Of a stretch of 64,000 nt of DNA, positions 61,270 through 64,000 are shown in pieces (positions within the stretch are counted from its first letter, which is position 1; each line of letters opens with the position of its first letter). Source of the stretch: Rhizobium ecuadorense. Lineage in GTDB: Bacteria; Pseudomonadota; Alphaproteobacteria; Rhizobiales; Rhizobiaceae. The stretch lies in contig NZ_LFIO01000958.1 of assembly GCF_001187535.1 (NCBI RefSeq), positions 62,001 to 126,000 of the forward strand, in the 5' to 3' direction. Below the pieces are notes generated by a model. The model had not been told where the DNA came from, did no database searches, and saw only the letters and a list, made by a program, of their open reading frames with translations. The translations under genes and the position numbers were made by a program.

Positions 61270-63114
61270 ATGATTACGCATCGTCAAGATATCGACGGCC
61301 TGCGAGCCGTAGCCGTCATTTTTGTGATTCTTTATCACTGTGGATTTGATCGCATTCTCCCCGGCGGATTTATCGGGGTGGACATTTTCTTCGTGATATC
61401 GGGGTATCTGATTACGAAAATCATTCTCGCTGAAGCGAGCGAAGGTCGATTTTCGATCGGCAACTTCTATAGCCGTCGAGCCAAACGAATTCTTCCCGCT
61501 GTCGTGGTCATGTATGCTGTTGTGATGGCGGTTTCGTATTTTACGATGCTGCCTGACGAAAGCCTGCGGGTCTTTAAATCAGTTACCTCTTCCGCGCTGT
61601 TTGCTTCAAATGCCTACTTCTATCTGACGACGGGATATTTCGACGATTCCGCGGAATTCAATCCGGTCCTGCACACATGGTCGCTGTCGGTCGAAGAGCA
61701 GTTCTACGTCATTTTTCCGCTGATCGTCATGGCAGCGAGCCGGTATGGGCGCAGAGCAACCGGGATCGCCATCGCAGGACTTTTCGCAATCAGCATCATT
61801 GCTTCCATCATCATTGTTCCAATCGATCGCTCTGCAGCTTTCTATCTTGTGCAATATCGTGCCTGGGAACTGCTGGTAGGCTCTCTCATCGCAGCACCGG
61901 CATTGACGAAATTCGCCGATATGCGGATCAACAGCGCGCTTTCGGCAATCGGCGCCTTGGCGATCGGCCTCAGTGCCCTTTTGTTGTCAAAAACCTCCGA
62001 GTTTCCCGGCTTGATGGCCTTGCCCGCAACATTAGGCACGGCGCTGATCATCTGGGCGGGGCCAGGCACGCTTGTCAGCAGGCTTCTGTCATTGAGGGTC
62101 GCCACCTCTATAGGCTCGATCTCGTATTCCCTCTATCTGTGGCACTGGCCGATCTGGGTGTTTTCGAACCAGTACGGGGCGTGGGAGCATGGCTGGCAAT
62201 TGGTGCCGGTCGCTTTGAGTTTTGTCGCCGCATATCTCTCGTGGCGATTTATCGAAACGCCCTTCCGAACGATGCGATACCGGCCTCTGGTGTCCGTCGC
62301 CGCCGGTGCTGCCTCGATTGCTTCAGTAGCAATGCTGGCATTCGTCGGGCAACTCGCCGCCGAACAAATGAAGGACGACAACAAGCTCGTCGAGCACGTG
62401 GCGGAATTTGCCGATTACGACCCCTCGAAAGCCTTCCGCAGCGGCAAATGCTTCCTCACCTCAAACGATGGCATCGAAAAATACGATCGCGATGCCTGCC
62501 TGGCTCTCTCAAATACTCAGCAGAACATAGCGCTCATCGGTGATAGTCACGCCGCCCACCTATATCCCGGCTTGAAGGGGCTGCCCGGGATCAACGTCAT
62601 TCAAGCGAACGCATCAGGATGCCGTCCTACTCTTGAGGCCGAAGGCGAAGAGCGCTGCCTGGAACTCATGAACTACGTATTCAACGAGTTTTTGCCGAGC
62701 CATAAGGTCGATGTTCTCGTATTGGCGGGACGCTGGACGGCAGATGACGCCAAACTCATCAGAAAGACAGTGGACTACCTATCACCCTTTGCCAAAAAGA
62801 TCGTCGTCTTCGGACCGGTGGCAGAGTATAAATCTTCCTTGCCGCGGCTGCTCGCTCACAGTCTCTACGACAGGCAGCCATTTAAGGCCGCTGATCATTT
62901 GGCGCCTCGCCAGCACATCGGTGTGGACATTCGGGACGCATTGGCCGGAAGCGGAGCAACATACATCTCCACCTATAAGACCATGTGCAACCCGGATTGT
63001 GTCGTGTGGACACAAAGCGGGGACCCGGTGCAATTCGACTACGGGCACTTCACCGCTGACGGCTCCCGCCTGCTGATTTCAAAAGTGAAGCAGGACCTCA
63101 CCGTTCAACGGTAA
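61270..63114 (+). CDS. OafA-type O-acyltransferase with SGNH domain
   Basis: 614 residues. Residues 1-370 form the acyltransferase-3 membrane domain with about ten helices: HRQDIDGLRAVAVIFVILYH (catalytic His near 23), GGFIGVDIFFVISGYLITK, RRAKRILPA and TWSLSVEEQFYVIFP. The periplasmic C-terminal SGNH domain has IGDSHAAHLYP (D425-S426-H427) and the D590-Y-G-H593 catalytic pair. Such enzymes acetylate O-antigen, exopolysaccharide or peptidoglycan. Ribosome site GAGG lies 6 nt before the ATG. Confidence 0.93.
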   Translation: MITHRQDIDGLRAVAVIFVILYHCGFDRILPGGFIGVDIFFVISGYLITKIILAEASEGRFSIGNFYSRRAKRILPAVVVMYAVVMAVSYFTMLPDESLRVFKSVTSSALFASNAYFYLTTGYFDDSAEFNPVLHTWSLSVEEQFYVIFPLIVMAASRYGRRATGIAIAGLFAISIIASIIIVPIDRSAAFYLVQYRAWELLVGSLIAAPALTKFADMRINSALSAIGALAIGLSALLLSKTSEFPGLMALPATLGTALIIWAGPGTLVSRLLSLRVATSIGSISYSLYLWHWPIWVFSNQYGAWEHGWQLVPVALSFVAAYLSWRFIETPFRTMRYRPLVSVAAGAASIASVAMLAFVGQLAAEQMKDDNKLVEHVAEFADYDPSKAFRSGKCFLTSNDGIEKYDRDACLALSNTQQNIALIGDSHAAHLYPGLKGLPGINVIQANASGCRPTLEAEGEERCLELMNYVFNEFLPSHKVDVLVLAGRWTADDAKLIRKTVDYLSPFAKKIVVFGPVAEYKSSLPRLLAHSLYDRQPFKAADHLAPRQHIGVDIRDALAGSGATYISTYKTMCNPDCVVWTQSGDPVQFDYGHFTADGSRLLISKVKQDLTVQR

Positions 63115-63167
63115 GGTCCCAGCCGATATTGCGCGTTTTGAAACTGTCTCGATGAGGCCGTCTGTGT

Positions 63168-63818
63168 TCAGGCCATAAACCGCCCATCCCGCAGAAACGA
63201 TAGGGCCTGTTTCCACATGGTCTTGTTGACGGGCAGGAAAGTGTGGTTGGCGGCAATGACGATATGCGCCGCCGCGCCGTCGAGACGCGTGCTCTCCACC
63301 GACACCTTCCCGTCATTCGGAACCCTGAGGCCGATGATGAGGGAAGAGACCGGGTCGATCGTGCGGTTCCCTGCGATGATGCCAAGTTCGTAGTCGACCG
63401 TGCCGAACAGCTCGGTCATTTCGGTTTGATCGGTAATCAGCTGTTGCCCCGCCGGTCCATAGAACTTCCTGTAGAGCGGCCATGTCTTGAGGAAATCGGC
63501 AATCTCGCTGCCGTTGTTCGGCGTTCCGACCATGATCACTCTGCCAAGGTTGGACGGGCGATCGTTCGTGAGAAAAGCGCGGATGATGAGCCCACCCATC
63601 GAATAACCGACAAAATGCACACGGCCGTCGCCTGCCTCCTTGGCGGCCGCGTCGATCTGCGGCCGAACGATATCGACGAGATCGCTGATCGAAAACCTGG
63701 TGGAGGGGTAACCGACATTCACAACGCGATAACCGTTGCCGGACAGGAAGACCGCGAGCTTCTCCATGCTTTTCTTCGTCCGGGCAATGCCGTGAAAAAG
63801 GATGACCGTGTCGTTCAT
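63168..63818 (-). CDS. Alpha/beta hydrolase (lipase/esterase type)
   Basis: 216 residues from ATG 63818; ATG 63842 is another in-frame choice. The oxyanion region is DTVILFHGIARTKKSMEKLA. The nucleophile Ser lies in VHFVGYSMGGLIIRAFL. Later VIMVGTPNNGSEIADFL and a C-terminal His in ANHTFLPVNKTMWKQAL complete a likely triad. No signal peptide. It is convergent with the acyltransferase gene (53-nt gap). The substrate is unknown. Confidence 0.85.
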   Translation of the reverse strand: MNDTVILFHGIARTKKSMEKLAVFLSGNGYRVVNVGYPSTRFSISDLVDIVRPQIDAAAKEAGDGRVHFVGYSMGGLIIRAFLTNDRPSNLGRVIMVGTPNNGSEIADFLKTWPLYRKFYGPAGQQLITDQTEMTELFGTVDYELGIIAGNRTIDPVSSLIIGLRVPNDGKVSVESTRLDGAAAHIVIAANHTFLPVNKTMWKQALSFLRDGRFMA

Positions 63819-63922
63819 CAGACGTCCATGCCGAATAGCCATAGATTCGAAAGCTTGGTTGTGGCGTAGGAATTCCTTAAATCGGAATCGATTTAAGGAT
63901 AAGTTGTGCAGCATTCAAAGTG

Positions 63923-64000
63923 CTACAGCGTCTTTCGGTTGGCGCTGAGCAAAGAAAGAAATGCGGGGCCCGTGACGACCAGCATCAGACATATCGCCAA
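63923..64000 (-). CDS. C-terminal end of a membrane protein (cut by window edge)
   Basis: The last 25 codons of a minus-strand frame that runs off the window. The visible part LAICLMLVVTGPAFLSLLSA is one membrane helix, then NRKTL and a TAG stop. The fragment fits the last helix of a transporter or polysaccharide flippase, but it is too short for a family call. Confidence 0.45.
   Translation of the reverse strand: MAICLMLVVTGPAFLSLLSANRKTL

Noticed and set aside
1-64000. CRISPR arrays, tRNA/rRNA genes, prophage or insertion sequences
   Set aside because: No regularly spaced repeats, no tRNA-like cloverleaf or rRNA sequence and no transposase or integrase reading frame was recognised.

Overview
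The window is a high-GC alphaproteobacterial chromosome segment. Protein content, gene order and repeat families point to Rhizobium sensu stricto (R. etli / R. leguminosarum group). About 36 kb on the left is the main motility and chemotaxis region, laid out much as in Sinorhizobium meliloti and Agrobacterium. The rest is housekeeping, signalling, DNA-repair and surface-polysaccharide genes. No rRNA, tRNA, CRISPR array, phage or insertion sequence was recognised.

Motility region (1-36042). On the minus strand, read right to left, the order is: chemoreceptor icpA, cheS-cheY1-cheA-cheW-cheR-cheB-cheY2-cheD-cheT, fliF (MS ring), then visN-visR (LuxR-type master regulators of motility). A plus-strand motor operon follows: motA-fliM-fliN-fliG-flhB plus one unknown gene. 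Next comes a minus-strand block: flgF-fliI plus an unknown membrane-anchored gene, then the rod/ring operon flgB-flgC-fliE-flgG-flgA-flgI-motE-flgH-fliL-fliP. After that are four tandem flagellin genes and a FliH-like gene-motB-motC operon. A plus-strand SPINDLY/OGT-type glycosyltransferase gene lies between fliP and the first flagellin gene and is a good candidate for flagellin glycosylation. Hairpin terminators follow three of the flagellin genes, fliF, the fliI operon and the OGT/fliP junction.

Middle region (36475-53255). It holds a GT39-type membrane glycosyltransferase, a small XRE regulator divergent from a CPA2 cation/proton antiporter, and a fused SecDF. A dense two-component cluster follows (43511-50615): a sensorless histidine kinase, three stand-alone receiver proteins, a LuxR-type regulator, a membrane PAS kinase and a REC-kinase-REC hybrid. 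Then come a single-chain fusion of an MhqO-like dioxygenase with an MhqD-like hydrolase, and an EamA-type exporter.

Right region (53362-64000). It holds a COG4529-type flavoprotein, an OsmC-type peroxidase, two small proteins and two convergent ku genes (non-homologous end joining). A somewhat more A/T-rich group looks like surface-polysaccharide genes: an ExoQ/Wzy-like polymerase, a parallel beta-helix protein, an OafA-type acyltransferase with an SGNH domain, an alpha/beta hydrolase, and the end of a membrane protein.

Four copies of rhizobial palindromic intergenic elements were found. Three of them contribute the stop codon of the neighbouring gene. Two sit at internal junctions of flagellar operons. 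Assignments rest on reading the translated sequences and knowledge of the families; no database search was run.
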